Origin: Streptacidiphilus fuscans
GTDB lineage: Bacteria > Actinomycetota > Actinomycetes > Streptomycetales > Streptomycetaceae
DNA length: 64,000 nt
Assembly (NCBI RefSeq): GCF_015690355.1
Contig: NZ_JADPRT010000026.1
Coordinates: forward strand, 31,893-95,892
Direction: 5' to 3'
This document shows positions 9,173 to 17,071 of this stretch, in pieces. The notes under the pieces are model-generated. The model was given only the letters and a program-made list of their open reading frames with translations. It searched no databases and was not told the DNA's origin. Numbering within the stretch: position 1 is the stretch's first letter; each line of letters opens with the position of its first letter. A program made the position numbers and the translations under genes.

Positions 9173-10078
9173 CTACGCGTGGAGCCAGGAGGCGTCGAGC
9201 TCGCCCTCCGCGAGGACGACGGCCGGGCCGGTCATCTCGATCTCGCCGTCCGGCCGTTCGGTGATCACCAGGCGTCCGCCGGGGACGTCCACGGTGTAGG
9301 TCACCGGTTCGCCGGTCACCGCCGGGTCGACCCCGTCGCGCCGCGCGGTGGCGACCATGACGGCGCACGCGCCCGTCCCGCAGGAGCGCGTCTCCCCCGA
9401 CCCGCGCTCGTGCACCCGCAGCGCGACGTGACGCGGCGCGCGGTCCACGACGAACTCGACGTTCACGCCCTCGGGGTAGACGGCGGCGGGGGTCACCTCG
9501 GGCGCGTCGTAGAGCGTGCCCGCGTCGGCGAGGTCCGCGACGAAGGCGACCGCGTGCGGGTTGCCCATGTTCACGTTCCGCGCGGGCCAGCGGTGCGCGC
9601 CGACGGCCACCTCGATCCCCGTCTCCGGCCCGGGCAGCGCGGCCCTGCCCATCCGCACGGTGACGTCGCCGTCGGCCGAGACGTGCACCTGCTTGACCCC
9701 ACCCCGGGTCGCCACGGCGAGGTCCCCCTGCTCGGCGAGCCCGGCCAGCACGAGGTAGCGCGCGAAGACCCGGACGCCGTTCCCGCACATCTCGGCGATG
9801 CTGCCGTCGGAGTTCCGGTAGTCCATGAACCACTCGGCGTCAGCGGCGTAACGCTCCGCCTCGGGGTGCGCGGCGGACCGCACGACGCGCAGCACGCCGT
9901 CCGCGCCGATCCCCGCCCGCCGATCACACAACCGCGCCACCTGCGGCGCGGACAGCGCGAGCAGGCCGTCGGGGTCGGGGAGGATGACGAAGTCGTTCTC
10001 GGTCCCGTGACCCTTGAGGAAGCGGATGCCCTTCACCGTGTCGTTCACGGGGTCCATGGTACGGGGCTGAAGATCCAT
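9173..10078 (-). CDS. dapF: Diaminopimelate epimerase
   Basis: 301-aa (or slightly shorter) PLP-independent racemase interconverting LL- and meso-diaminopimelate for lysine and peptidoglycan synthesis in the cytoplasm. Hallmarks: LKGHGTENDF near the N-terminus; the first catalytic cysteine in EMCGNGVRVFARY; GNPHAVAF; and the second catalytic cysteine in ETRSCGTGAC. The start is uncertain: ATG at 10078, ATG at 10057 or a GTG closer to the conserved FLKGHGTENDF are all in frame, and none has a clear Shine-Dalgarno sequence, so a short or absent leader is possible. Upstream lies repeat copy 2; downstream, 190 bp separate it from rsh. Confidence 0.95.
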   Translation of the reverse strand: MDLQPRTMDPVNDTVKGIRFLKGHGTENDFVILPDPDGLLALSAPQVARLCDRRAGIGADGVLRVVRSAAHPEAERYAADAEWFMDYRNSDGSIAEMCGNGVRVFARYLVLAGLAEQGDLAVATRGGVKQVHVSADGDVTVRMGRAALPGPETGIEVAVGAHRWPARNVNMGNPHAVAFVADLADAGTLYDAPEVTPAAVYPEGVNVEFVVDRAPRHVALRVHERGSGETRSCGTGACAVMVATARRDGVDPAVTGEPVTYTVDVPGGRLVITERPDGEIEMTGPAVVLAEGELDASWLHA

Positions 10079-10108
10079 CCAGGGGCCCGGCTGTTCGGCA
10101 GGCGAGAC

Positions 10109-10262
10109 GTTGCACTACCCAGGGGCGCGAGGAACTGCGCGACAAGCCACCCACCCACCTGGCAGGCCGAACGTGCAGGGCCATCCGCTCATCGGTGGTT
10201 TCTCGCGCCCACGCGGCGGAGCCGCATATCAGCAGAGCCCCGCGCCCTTGGAGGCAACTGCA
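10109..10262. repeat. Intergenic inverted repeat, copy 2 (A-type arm facing B-type arm)
   Basis: Between dapF and the small membrane gene. The left arm is the A form (GTTGCAC, six bases, CAGGGGCGCGAGGAACTGCG, then GACAAGCCACC). The right arm is the reverse complement of the B form, in which the core continues through CTCTGCTGAT and GCGGCTCCGCCGC before the shared GGGCGCGA end. The centre contains GGGCCATCCG, also found in copy 6. Confidence 0.8.
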
Positions 10263-10285
10263 GCTACCTCGCCCGCGAAGGGTGT

Positions 10286-10777
10286 CTACCCGTGCAGGTG
10301 CGCCACGCGCCACAGCCCCAGCGCCAGCAGGACGAGCGCGGTAGCGGTGTAGGCGAGCAGCGGGCGCCAGCCCGCCCTGCGGCCGGAGCCCTGGCGCGGG
10401 AGGCCCGGCCAGGCGTACCCCGCGCGGCGCGCGGCCATCGCGCCCCAGCCCGCGGAGGCCGCGGTCAACAGCAGACCAAGCATGCCGACCAGGCTGCCGC
10501 CGGAGTCGCCGGTGCCACCGCCGCCCTCGAAGGCGAGCGGGAAGGCGAACATCAGTGAGCCCAGTATCGCCAGCGCCACGATCGGGAAGATCTGCCAGAC
10601 CCGGAGCCGGCCCGCGGGGCGCAGCTCGCGACGGTGCAGCGCCTCCTCGTCCTGCTCGGGCAGGAACGGAAGAGGCGTCAGTTCCCGTGCGGAAAACTCA
10701 CCTGCGGACACCGCGTCGTGATCCTCGGGCTCGAAGGGATCGTCGGGGAGTCGGTGCGTGTCGGGGCCGGTATCCAT
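10286..10777 (-). CDS. Hypothetical membrane protein
   Basis: 163-aa protein I do not recognise as a named family. The N-terminal half is hydrophilic and acidic (about 75 residues with many Asp/Glu/Pro). It is followed by three hydrophobic stretches: IFPIVALAILGSLMFAFPLAF, a Gly/Ala-rich helix around SLVGMLGLLLTAASAGWGAMAA and a C-terminal LLAYTATALVLLALGLWRV. This suggests a small polytopic inner-membrane protein with a cytoplasmic acidic tail. The ATG at 10777 has GGGGAGG 10 nt upstream; a GTG two codons earlier is a possible alternative. Lies between miaA and dapF. No function is inferred. Confidence 0.7.
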   Translation of the reverse strand: MDTGPDTHRLPDDPFEPEDHDAVSAGEFSARELTPLPFLPEQDEEALHRRELRPAGRLRVWQIFPIVALAILGSLMFAFPLAFEGGGGTGDSGGSLVGMLGLLLTAASAGWGAMAARRAGYAWPGLPRQGSGRRAGWRPLLAYTATALVLLALGLWRVAHLHG

Positions 10778-10783
10778 GGACAC

Positions 10784-11181
10784 GCGGCCTCCCCTGCGCT
10801 TGTCGCCGGGGAGTTGCGCTCCACCGGACCCACCGATGCTCTCGATGCTCGATGATGGCACGACGACCGCGTGCGGCGACGCCCGGCAAGGGCCTTCGCG
10901 GTGATCCGTGGCCATGACGTGATCAGGTCGTGACCGGGCCTTCCGGACATGGCGACAGACGTGCGAATACCGCCTGAAAAGCGCCGGTCCGGTCACTCGA
11001 CGACGCCCGCGCACCACCCGGCGCACGCGCCGCACACACCCGGCGCACGTCGCCCGCGACATGCGCCTCACCCTCCGACGCACCGTCCGGGCAGCCGTGC
11101 GGGCCACCGTGCGGACCACCATGCACGGTCGACATTCGGCAGCCGTTCAACACCCGTTCCAGCAGCGTTCGGCAGCGTCCC
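10784..11181. other. Non-coding gap between miaA and the membrane gene
   Basis: About 400 bp with no frame showing convincing coding character. It is rich in short CCGGCGCAC and GTGCGG words between about 11010 and 11125. It may contain the promoter of the downstream membrane gene, but I could not pick a confident -10/-35 pair. Confidence 0.4.
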
Positions 11182-12120
11182 TCAGAGCAGCGCGAGCGCC
11201 TGCTCCAGGAGGTCGTCCAGCGGCGCCGCGGTGTCGCGGTCGAGCCAGTTCACGCGTGGATCCCGCCGGAACCACGACTCCTGACGCCGTGCGAAGCGCC
11301 GGGTGGCCCGGACGGTCTCCGCGCGGGCTTCGGCCTCCTCGTACTCGCCGTCGATCTGGGCCAGCGCCTGCTGGTAGCCGAGCGCGCGCGAGGCGGTGCG
11401 GCCCTCGCGGAGGCCCTGCCCGGCCAGCGTGCTGACCTCGTCCAGCAACCCGTCCTGCCACATCCGGTCGACGCGGAGCGCGATCCGCTCGTCCAGCTCG
11501 GGTCGCGAAAGCCGGACACCGATCTGCACGGCGTCGTAGACGGACTCGTGACCGGGCAGGTTGGCGGTGAACGGCAGGCCGGTGATCTCGACGACCTCCA
11601 ACGCGCGGACGATCCGGCGGCCGTTGCTCGGCAGGATCACGCGTGCGGCCTCCGGGTCGACGGCGGCGAGGCGGGCGTGCAGCCCACCCGGGCCCTCGGT
11701 CTCCAGCTCCGCCTCCAGGCGGGCGCGGACCACGGGGTCGGTGCCGGGGAAGTCCAGTTCGTCGATGGCCGCGCGCACGTAGAGACCTGACCCGCCGACC
11801 AGGACGGGTGTGCGGCCCTGGGCGAGCAGGTCGTCGATGGTGGCGCGGGCCAGCCGCTGGTACTCGGCGACGCTCGCGGCCTCGGTGACGTCCCAGATGT
11901 CCAGCAGGTGGTGCGGCACGCCCTCGCGCTCGGCCATGGTGAGCTTCGCGGTGCCGATGTCCATGCCCCGGTAGAGCTGCATGGAGTCGGTGTTCACGAC
12001 CTCCCCGCCCAGCTTGTGGGCGAGGGCGACGCCGAGGTCGGACTTTCCGACGGCCGTCGCACCGACGACCGCGATGACACGCGGGGCCGCGACGGGAGAT
12101 GGGGACGAAGGACTGGTCAC
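11182..12120 (-). CDS. miaA: tRNA dimethylallyltransferase
   Basis: 312-aa enzyme adding a dimethylallyl group to N6 of A37 in tRNAs reading UNN codons, the substrate later methylthiolated by MiaB. Motifs: P-loop VVGATAVGKSDLG, DSMQLYRGMDIGTAK, LVGGSGLYVRA and the RRFARRQESWFRRD tRNA-binding region. The start is the GTG at 12120, the only usable start before the P-loop. There is no separate ribosome site (five Gs directly precede the GTG), and a CAGACT hexamer 7-12 nt upstream resembles a -10 box, so the mRNA may be leaderless. miaB is the next-but-one minus-strand gene upstream. Confidence 0.95.
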   Translation of the reverse strand: MTSPSSPSPVAAPRVIAVVGATAVGKSDLGVALAHKLGGEVVNTDSMQLYRGMDIGTAKLTMAEREGVPHHLLDIWDVTEAASVAEYQRLARATIDDLLAQGRTPVLVGGSGLYVRAAIDELDFPGTDPVVRARLEAELETEGPGGLHARLAAVDPEAARVILPSNGRRIVRALEVVEITGLPFTANLPGHESVYDAVQIGVRLSRPELDERIALRVDRMWQDGLLDEVSTLAGQGLREGRTASRALGYQQALAQIDGEYEEAEARAETVRATRRFARRQESWFRRDPRVNWLDRDTAAPLDDLLEQALALL

Positions 12121-12231
12121 CCCCCTAGTCTGGCAAATCCCCGCACCGGAAATACCATATGGGGATAAATGGGCTGTATGCCCGATTTGGCGACCCGGGT
12201 CGGACGACCCGGCACACGGAACGGAGCGGTC

Positions 12232-12528
12232 ATGGGCCTCACGGATTCCCTGAAGGGCGCGCTGGACCAGGCCTCCAAGAAGGCCACCGAGTACGCGGGC
12301 AGCCACAAGTCGCAAATCGGCGCAGGCCTCGACAAGGTCGGCGACATGGCCGACAAGGCCACCAAGGGCAAGTACCAGTCCCAGATCCACACAGGCCGGG
12401 ACAAGGCCAAGGACGCCGTCAACAAGCTCGGCGGCCCGAAGGACACCATCCAGGGCGAGGCCACGGAGAAGCCCGCAGAGCCCGGGCAGACGGAGCAGAC
12501 CGGCGAGGCCGGCGGGACCAACCCCTGA
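12232..12528 (+). CDS. MT0933/Rv0909-like antitoxin-family protein
   Basis: 98-aa hydrophilic Lys/Ala/Gly/Asp-rich protein of the actinobacterial family exemplified by mycobacterial Rv0909/MT0933. The pattern begins MGLTDSLKGALDQASKK, with repeated helical KATEYAG, GKYQSQIHTGRDKAKDAV segments and a disordered Glu/Gly/Thr-rich tail. GGAG lies 6 nt before the ATG. No toxin gene is adjacent on either side: miaA diverges on the left and an extradiol-dioxygenase-like gene converges on the right. The 100 bp upstream are unusually AT-rich for this genome and probably hold its promoter. Family assignment is by pattern; antitoxin activity is only an inference. Confidence 0.7.
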   Translation: MGLTDSLKGALDQASKKATEYAGSHKSQIGAGLDKVGDMADKATKGKYQSQIHTGRDKAKDAVNKLGGPKDTIQGEATEKPAEPGQTEQTGEAGGTNP

Positions 12529-12593
12529 TCAACTCAGGCGATCCAGTCAAGTGATCCGCTGAGGCGCGGGAAGCGACCTCGGACCCAGCGACC

Positions 12594-13283
12594 TCAGACC
12601 CACGAAGCGACAAAGTAGCCGACGCCGTACGGTGCGTCGTCGAAGAGCAGTCGGGCGGCGGAGATGGCAGAGCCCTCCGCCGCACCGCTGAGCACCTGCC
12701 AGGGCGCGCGACCCGACGCCATCAGGTCGAAGGCCAGCTCGGAGTCGAGCGGCGGCACCTCTCCCTCGGCCAGCCCCGCCGCAACGGCGGCGTCGAAGGG
12801 CTTGGCCCGCTCGTCCAGGTAGCCGGGGGCCTTGAGAGTCCGGCGGGCACTGCCTTCGCCCAGGATCAGTACGCCCACCCGTTCGGCGGAACGAGCAAGC
12901 TCCAGGCCGTTCTCACGGCAGAGCGCCTGCTCCAGGTAGTCGGGAACGGCGAGCCCGAAGGCCGGACCGTCCCAACCGGCCCGCTCCAGCAGCCAGGCCC
13001 CCACGGCGAGCGACGCCGGAAGCGTCTCGGACGCGTCGCCCTCGCCCAGGTCCATGGTCACGTCCACGCCGAAGCTGCGGAAGCCGCCGACTCCGCCGCG
13101 ATCGAACATCCGGTGCTCGGCCCCCGGCCCCACGACCCAGATCCGCTCCGGCTTCGCCGCGAGGAGCACGGCCAGCGCCTCGTCGCAGGCGGCCCGCAGA
13201 CCGTCCAACTCCGGCGCCGCCCCGACGGCGACCTCAGGCACGAGCAACGGCGGGCAGGGGCAGACGGCAGCGGCAACCAACAT
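12594..13283 (-). CDS. Class III extradiol dioxygenase subunit B-like protein
   Basis: 229-aa protein resembling the LigB/MEMO-like fold found next to miaB/miaA in streptomycetes. The start is MLVAAAVCPCPPLLVPE. Where true class III extradiol dioxygenases carry N-terminal metal-binding histidines, this protein has CPCPP, so classical Fe(II) ring-cleaving chemistry is doubtful. The middle (RIWVVGPGAEHRMFD) and the C-terminal APYGVGYFVASWV are typical of the streptomycete group. Converges on the antitoxin-like gene. Biochemical role unknown. Confidence 0.75.
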   Translation of the reverse strand: MLVAAAVCPCPPLLVPEVAVGAAPELDGLRAACDEALAVLLAAKPERIWVVGPGAEHRMFDRGGVGGFRSFGVDVTMDLGEGDASETLPASLAVGAWLLERAGWDGPAFGLAVPDYLEQALCRENGLELARSAERVGVLILGEGSARRTLKAPGYLDERAKPFDAAVAAGLAEGEVPPLDSELAFDLMASGRAPWQVLSGAAEGSAISAARLLFDDAPYGVGYFVASWV

Positions 13284-13320
13284 GCCTCAAGACCCTACCC
13301 GCAGGTTTTGCTCGCACAGA

Positions 13321-13344
13321 CGGTTGCACCTCGTCAGGGGCGCG
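13321..13344. repeat. Intergenic repeat, copy 3 (truncated A-type arm)
   Basis: A single half-arm (GGTTGCAC, then TCAGGGGCGCG) between miaB and the extradiol-like gene. It matches the outer 24 bases of copy 1 but has no partner arm, so it looks like a decayed or partial copy. Confidence 0.6.
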
Positions 13345-13366
13345 CAATGTCCCTCTCAGCGAGCGA

Positions 13367-14914
13367 TCAGCAGGCGCAGCCCTTGGTCTCCGCCGTCGGG
13401 AGCGGCGCGGGCGCGCCGATCGTCGGGAGGCCCAGCATCACGCCGGCCGGCCTCGCCGCCTCCGCGGGAGCGGCCTGGCGGCGCTCCCAGGCGTCGCCCG
13501 CGCGCGTACGGCGGACCGCCAGTGCCGGGCCCTCCGCCAGGAGGTGGTGCGGGGCGGCGTACGTGATCTCGACCGTGACCATGTCGCCGGGACGGACCCG
13601 CTCCTCGGGACTCCCGCTGTGCTGGTCGTTCGTCCCTCGCAGGCTCGGGACGAAGTGCACGAGCCGGTTGTCGGGCGCGCGTCCGGACAGGCGCGCGGTG
13701 GCCTCGTCCTTGCGGCCCTCGCCCTCGGCGACGAGCACCTCCACAACCCGGCCGACCTGCTTCTTGTTCTCCTCCCAGGAGATCTGCTCCTGCAGCTCGA
13801 CCAGCCGCTCGTAGCGGGCCTGGACGACCGCCTTGGGGATCTGGTTCTCCATCTCCGCCGCCGGCGTGCCCGGGCGCTTGGAGTACTGGAAGGTGAAGGC
13901 CTGCGCGAAGCGCGCCTGGCGGACGACCTCCAGCGTCTGCTCGAAATCCTCCTCGGTCTCGCCCGGGAAGCCGACGATGATGTCGGTGGTGATCGCCGCG
14001 TCCGGCATGGCGGCCCGGACCCGCTCGATGATGCCGAGGTACCGTTCCTGCCGGTACGAGCGGCGCATCGCGCGCAGCACGTCGTCGGAGCCGGACTGCA
14101 GCGGCATGTGCAGCTGGTGCATCACGTTCGGGGTCTCGGCCATGGCCGCGATCACGTCGTCGGTGAAGTCCTTGGGGTGCGGGGAGGTGAACCGGACCCG
14201 CTCCAGGCCCTCGATCTCGCCGCAGGCACGCAGCAGCTTGCCGAACGCCTGCCGGTCGCCGATGTCGGAGCCGTAGGCGTTGACGTTCTGGCCGAGCAGG
14301 GTGACCTCGACGACGCCCTCGTTCACCAGCGCCTCGACCTCGCCGAGGATCTCGCCGCTGCGGCGGTCCTTCTCCTTGCCGCGCAGGGCCGGGACGATGC
14401 AGAAGGTGCAGGTGTTGTTGCAGCCGACCGAGATCGAGACCCACGCGGCGTAGGCGGACTCACGGCGGGTGGGCAGCGTGGAGGGGAAGACCTCCAGCGA
14501 CTCCAGGATCTCGACCTGGGCCTCCTCCTGGACCCGCGCGCGCTCCAGCAGCGCGGGGAGGTGACCGATGTTGTGGGTGCCGAAGACCACGTCGACCCAG
14601 GGGGCCTTCTTGACGATGGTCTCCCGGTCCTTCTGCGCCAGGCAGCCGCCGACGGCGATCTGCATGCCCGGACGCACCGCCTTCACCGAGGCCAGCCGGC
14701 CCAGGTTGCCGTAGAGCCGGTTGTCCGCGTTCTCGCGCACGGCACAGGTGTTGAACACGACCACGTCCGCGTCGCCGCCGTCGGCGGCCCGGACGTAACC
14801 GGCGTCCTCCAGCAGACCGGAGAGACGCTCGGAGTCGTGGACGTTCATCTGGCACCCGTAGGTGCGGATGTCGTACGTCTTGGAAGTGTCAGCGGAAGTT
14901 TCTGCGGTACCCAC
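13367..14914 (-). CDS. miaB: tRNA-2-methylthio-N6-dimethylallyladenosine synthase
   Basis: 515-aa radical-SAM methylthiotransferase acting on i6A37 tRNA made by MiaA. An N-terminal UPF0004 domain binds the auxiliary [4Fe-4S] cluster (TYGCQMNVHDSERL, FNTCAVREN, GGCLAQKD). The radical-SAM motif is SVGCNNTCTFC. A TRAM domain covers about residues 390-455, and the tail ends KGCAC. The GTG at 14914 gives a protein of the usual size; the open frame reaches 14980, but no start there has a better ribosome site. Distinguished from rimO (second paralogue in this window) by CxxxCTFC context and sequence. Diverges from the TAXI gene across 164 bp. Confidence 0.95.
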   Translation of the reverse strand: MGTAETSADTSKTYDIRTYGCQMNVHDSERLSGLLEDAGYVRAADGGDADVVVFNTCAVRENADNRLYGNLGRLASVKAVRPGMQIAVGGCLAQKDRETIVKKAPWVDVVFGTHNIGHLPALLERARVQEEAQVEILESLEVFPSTLPTRRESAYAAWVSISVGCNNTCTFCIVPALRGKEKDRRSGEILGEVEALVNEGVVEVTLLGQNVNAYGSDIGDRQAFGKLLRACGEIEGLERVRFTSPHPKDFTDDVIAAMAETPNVMHQLHMPLQSGSDDVLRAMRRSYRQERYLGIIERVRAAMPDAAITTDIIVGFPGETEEDFEQTLEVVRQARFAQAFTFQYSKRPGTPAAEMENQIPKAVVQARYERLVELQEQISWEENKKQVGRVVEVLVAEGEGRKDEATARLSGRAPDNRLVHFVPSLRGTNDQHSGSPEERVRPGDMVTVEITYAAPHHLLAEGPALAVRRTRAGDAWERRQAAPAEAARPAGVMLGLPTIGAPAPLPTAETKGCAC

Positions 14915-15078
14915 GCACCCAAGGGTACGGGCAGTGGAAACCCTCCAGATCCGCGCCGGGTCGGGCTCGGATCCGTCCACGTCCGACCGAGAACGGAGGG
15001 CTCCGGTCCGGTGGCGGAGCGCGTCCGAGGCGCGAACAGACCCTTGGCCCGGGAGCGCGCGGCTGGCAGGATCCCGGC

Positions 15079-16077
15079 ATGTCCCGGACCCTGCTGCGCC
15101 GACTGCGCCTCCCGCTCGCCGTGGTGGTCGTCTGCGCGGTCGGCCTCGGCCTGTGGCTGGGGACCAGCGGCGGACCCGGGTATCCGACCGGCACGTTCCG
15201 GATGGCGACCGGCTCGCAGTCCGGCGTCTACGCGCTCTACGGCACGCTGCTCGACTCCGCCGTCCACTCGGAGCTGCCCGGCGTGGACCTGAAGCTGGAC
15301 CCGACCGCGGGAGGGCCGGACAACCTGTCCCGGATCATCTCCGGCCAGGACGACTTCGGCATCGCCACGGCGGACGCGGTCTCCAACTACTCGGGCCCCG
15401 GCAAGTCGCAGCTCCGCGCGCTGGGCGAACTCTACGACGACTACGTGCAGTTGGTCGTCCCGACCGACTCGCCGATCCGATCGGTGGCCCAGCTGCGCGG
15501 CCATCGCGTCGGGACCGGTCAGGCGGACAGCGGCGTCGAGCTGATCGCCCGCCGGGTCCTCACCGTCACCGGGCTCACCCCCGGACGCGACCTGACCGCC
15601 GTGCCGCTCGGCATCGAGGACGCGCCCGCCGCACTGGAGGCGCACCGGATCGACGCCTTCTTCTGGTCCGGCGGCCTGCCGACCGGCGGCGTCACGCAGC
15701 TGATGCGGCAGGACCACGTCCGTCTGGTGCCGCTGGGCGGCCTGGCCGCGCAGATGGACCAGCTCGCGCAGAAGCAGGACGGGGGCACGGACGACATCCA
15801 GATCTACCGCACCTCGACCATCCCGGCCTCGGCCTATCCGGGCAGTCTGCCGGACAAACCGGTCTCCACCCTGGCGGTGGCCAACCTGATGGTCACCCGG
15901 GCCGACGTGCCCGACGCGCTGGTGGAGAGGATGACCGAAGTGATCATGAACAGCCGCGACAGCATCGGCCAACAGGTCCACGCCGCACAGCTGGTGGACA
16001 TCCGCTCGGCCATCTACACCGACCCGTTGCCGCTGGCGGAGGGCGCCCGCCGGTACTACGTCTCGGTCAAGCCCTGA
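15079..16077 (+). CDS. TAXI-family TRAP transporter solute-binding protein (orphan)
   Basis: 332-aa periplasmic-type receptor of the TAXI branch of TRAP systems. A membrane anchor or signal (LRLPLAVVVVCAVGLGLWLG) lacks a lipobox cysteine. The mature domain starts FRMATGSQSGVYALYGTLL and includes the typical TAGGPDNLSRIISGQDDFGIATADA segment. TAXI receptors normally work with a DctM/DctQ-type permease fusion, but none is encoded nearby. The next conserved unit on this chromosome arm is a two-component system, so the protein may feed a sensor kinase rather than a transporter (inference). A MerR gene converges 52 bp downstream. Confidence 0.82.
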   Translation: MSRTLLRRLRLPLAVVVVCAVGLGLWLGTSGGPGYPTGTFRMATGSQSGVYALYGTLLDSAVHSELPGVDLKLDPTAGGPDNLSRIISGQDDFGIATADAVSNYSGPGKSQLRALGELYDDYVQLVVPTDSPIRSVAQLRGHRVGTGQADSGVELIARRVLTVTGLTPGRDLTAVPLGIEDAPAALEAHRIDAFFWSGGLPTGGVTQLMRQDHVRLVPLGGLAAQMDQLAQKQDGGTDDIQIYRTSTIPASAYPGSLPDKPVSTLAVANLMVTRADVPDALVERMTEVIMNSRDSIGQQVHAAQLVDIRSAIYTDPLPLAEGARRYYVSVKP

Positions 16078-16129
16078 GCCTTCGGTTGTCCGCAGTTCCG
16101 GAGTTCCGGAGTTCGGCAGTTCCGCCGCG

Positions 16130-17011
16130 TCACAGCTCCCGGGCGAGTGCCTCGCCGAGAGCGGAGGGCAGGAACTTGACGGAGGCCTCCAGCAGGAGGG
16201 TCGCCTCGCTGCGCATCGCGCGGGCCAGTTCGGCGTCGACGGCTGCCTGGGCGAGCGGGCGCAGCCGGTGGACGGCCTCGGCAGCACGGGCCGCGTCCGC
16301 GTCGCTGAGCGGAGTCGGGCCGAGGTAGCGGGAGAAGACCTCGACCGCGCTGAACTGCACGAAACGGCGGGCGACATGGCGAATGTCGCGGCGCAGCTCC
16401 TCCAGGTGCGCGATGCTCGCTGCCAGCGGCACCCCGAGGTCGTAGAGCTGGGCCGCGACCTCCAGTTCGGCCGGGCTCGGCACGCGGTAGGCCTCGACGG
16501 GACATCTCTCGGCGTCGGCCTCAGCGTCGTCCGCACGCCCGCCGTGGTCCGCGTCCACGTCCGACTCCGCCGCTGCTTCCCGCTCCAACACGCCCAGGCG
16601 GAGGGCCGCGGCTATCGCCTCCGGGTCCTCGACGCCGCCGAAGCGGGCGCGCAGCTCGGCGCGGGTGATCCGGCCGGGCTTCTCGTCGCTCCAGGGCGCG
16701 GTCACCTCCGCCACCAGGCCGAGCACGCCGCCGAGGCCGCTGCCGTCCTCCCACGCGTCGAGGAGTTCCTTGATCCCGGCCAGGGTGTGGCCGCGGTCGA
16801 GCAGCCCGGCGATCAACTGCAGCCGCTCCAGGTGCGAGGCGTCGTAGACGTTCGCCCGGCCGCGGCGGTCGGCGCGCGGCAGCAGGCCGCGGTCCTGGTA
16901 CGCGCGGACGTTGCGGACGGTGGTGCCGGCTGCCTGGGCCAGGTCGTCGATCAGGTACTCGTCGCGGGGCCGCGTCCGGGGCGCCGTGCCCATGGCGTCC
17001 ATGGTGTCCAT
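16130..17011 (-). CDS. MerR-family transcriptional regulator
   Basis: 293-aa regulator with an N-terminal winged-helix MerR domain (YLIDDLAQAAGTTVRNVRAYQDRGLLP, YDASHLERLQLIAGLLDRGHTLAGIKELL). A long helical C-terminal effector domain is atypical for metal-sensing MerRs and has no cysteine cluster. GGAGG 8 nt before the ATG at 17011 decides the start; the frame opens earlier. Lies 60 bp downstream of the alpha/beta-hydrolase gene on the same strand and is probably co-transcribed. The ligand is unknown. Confidence 0.88.
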   Translation of the reverse strand: MDTMDAMGTAPRTRPRDEYLIDDLAQAAGTTVRNVRAYQDRGLLPRADRRGRANVYDASHLERLQLIAGLLDRGHTLAGIKELLDAWEDGSGLGGVLGLVAEVTAPWSDEKPGRITRAELRARFGGVEDPEAIAAALRLGVLEREAAAESDVDADHGGRADDAEADAERCPVEAYRVPSPAELEVAAQLYDLGVPLAASIAHLEELRRDIRHVARRFVQFSAVEVFSRYLGPTPLSDADAARAAEAVHRLRPLAQAAVDAELARAMRSEATLLLEASVKFLPSALGEALAREL

Positions 17012-17071
17012 GGCGTCGTCCTCCACAGTGCCCGCAGCCTCTCTCCGGTGAGCCCCGGTGGTGAGCCGAGC

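Noticed and set aside
10949..11284. 111-codon plus-strand ORF between the membrane gene and miaA
   Set aside because: Arg/His/Pro/Ser-rich, overlaps the 3' end of miaA on the other strand, and lacks a start signal.
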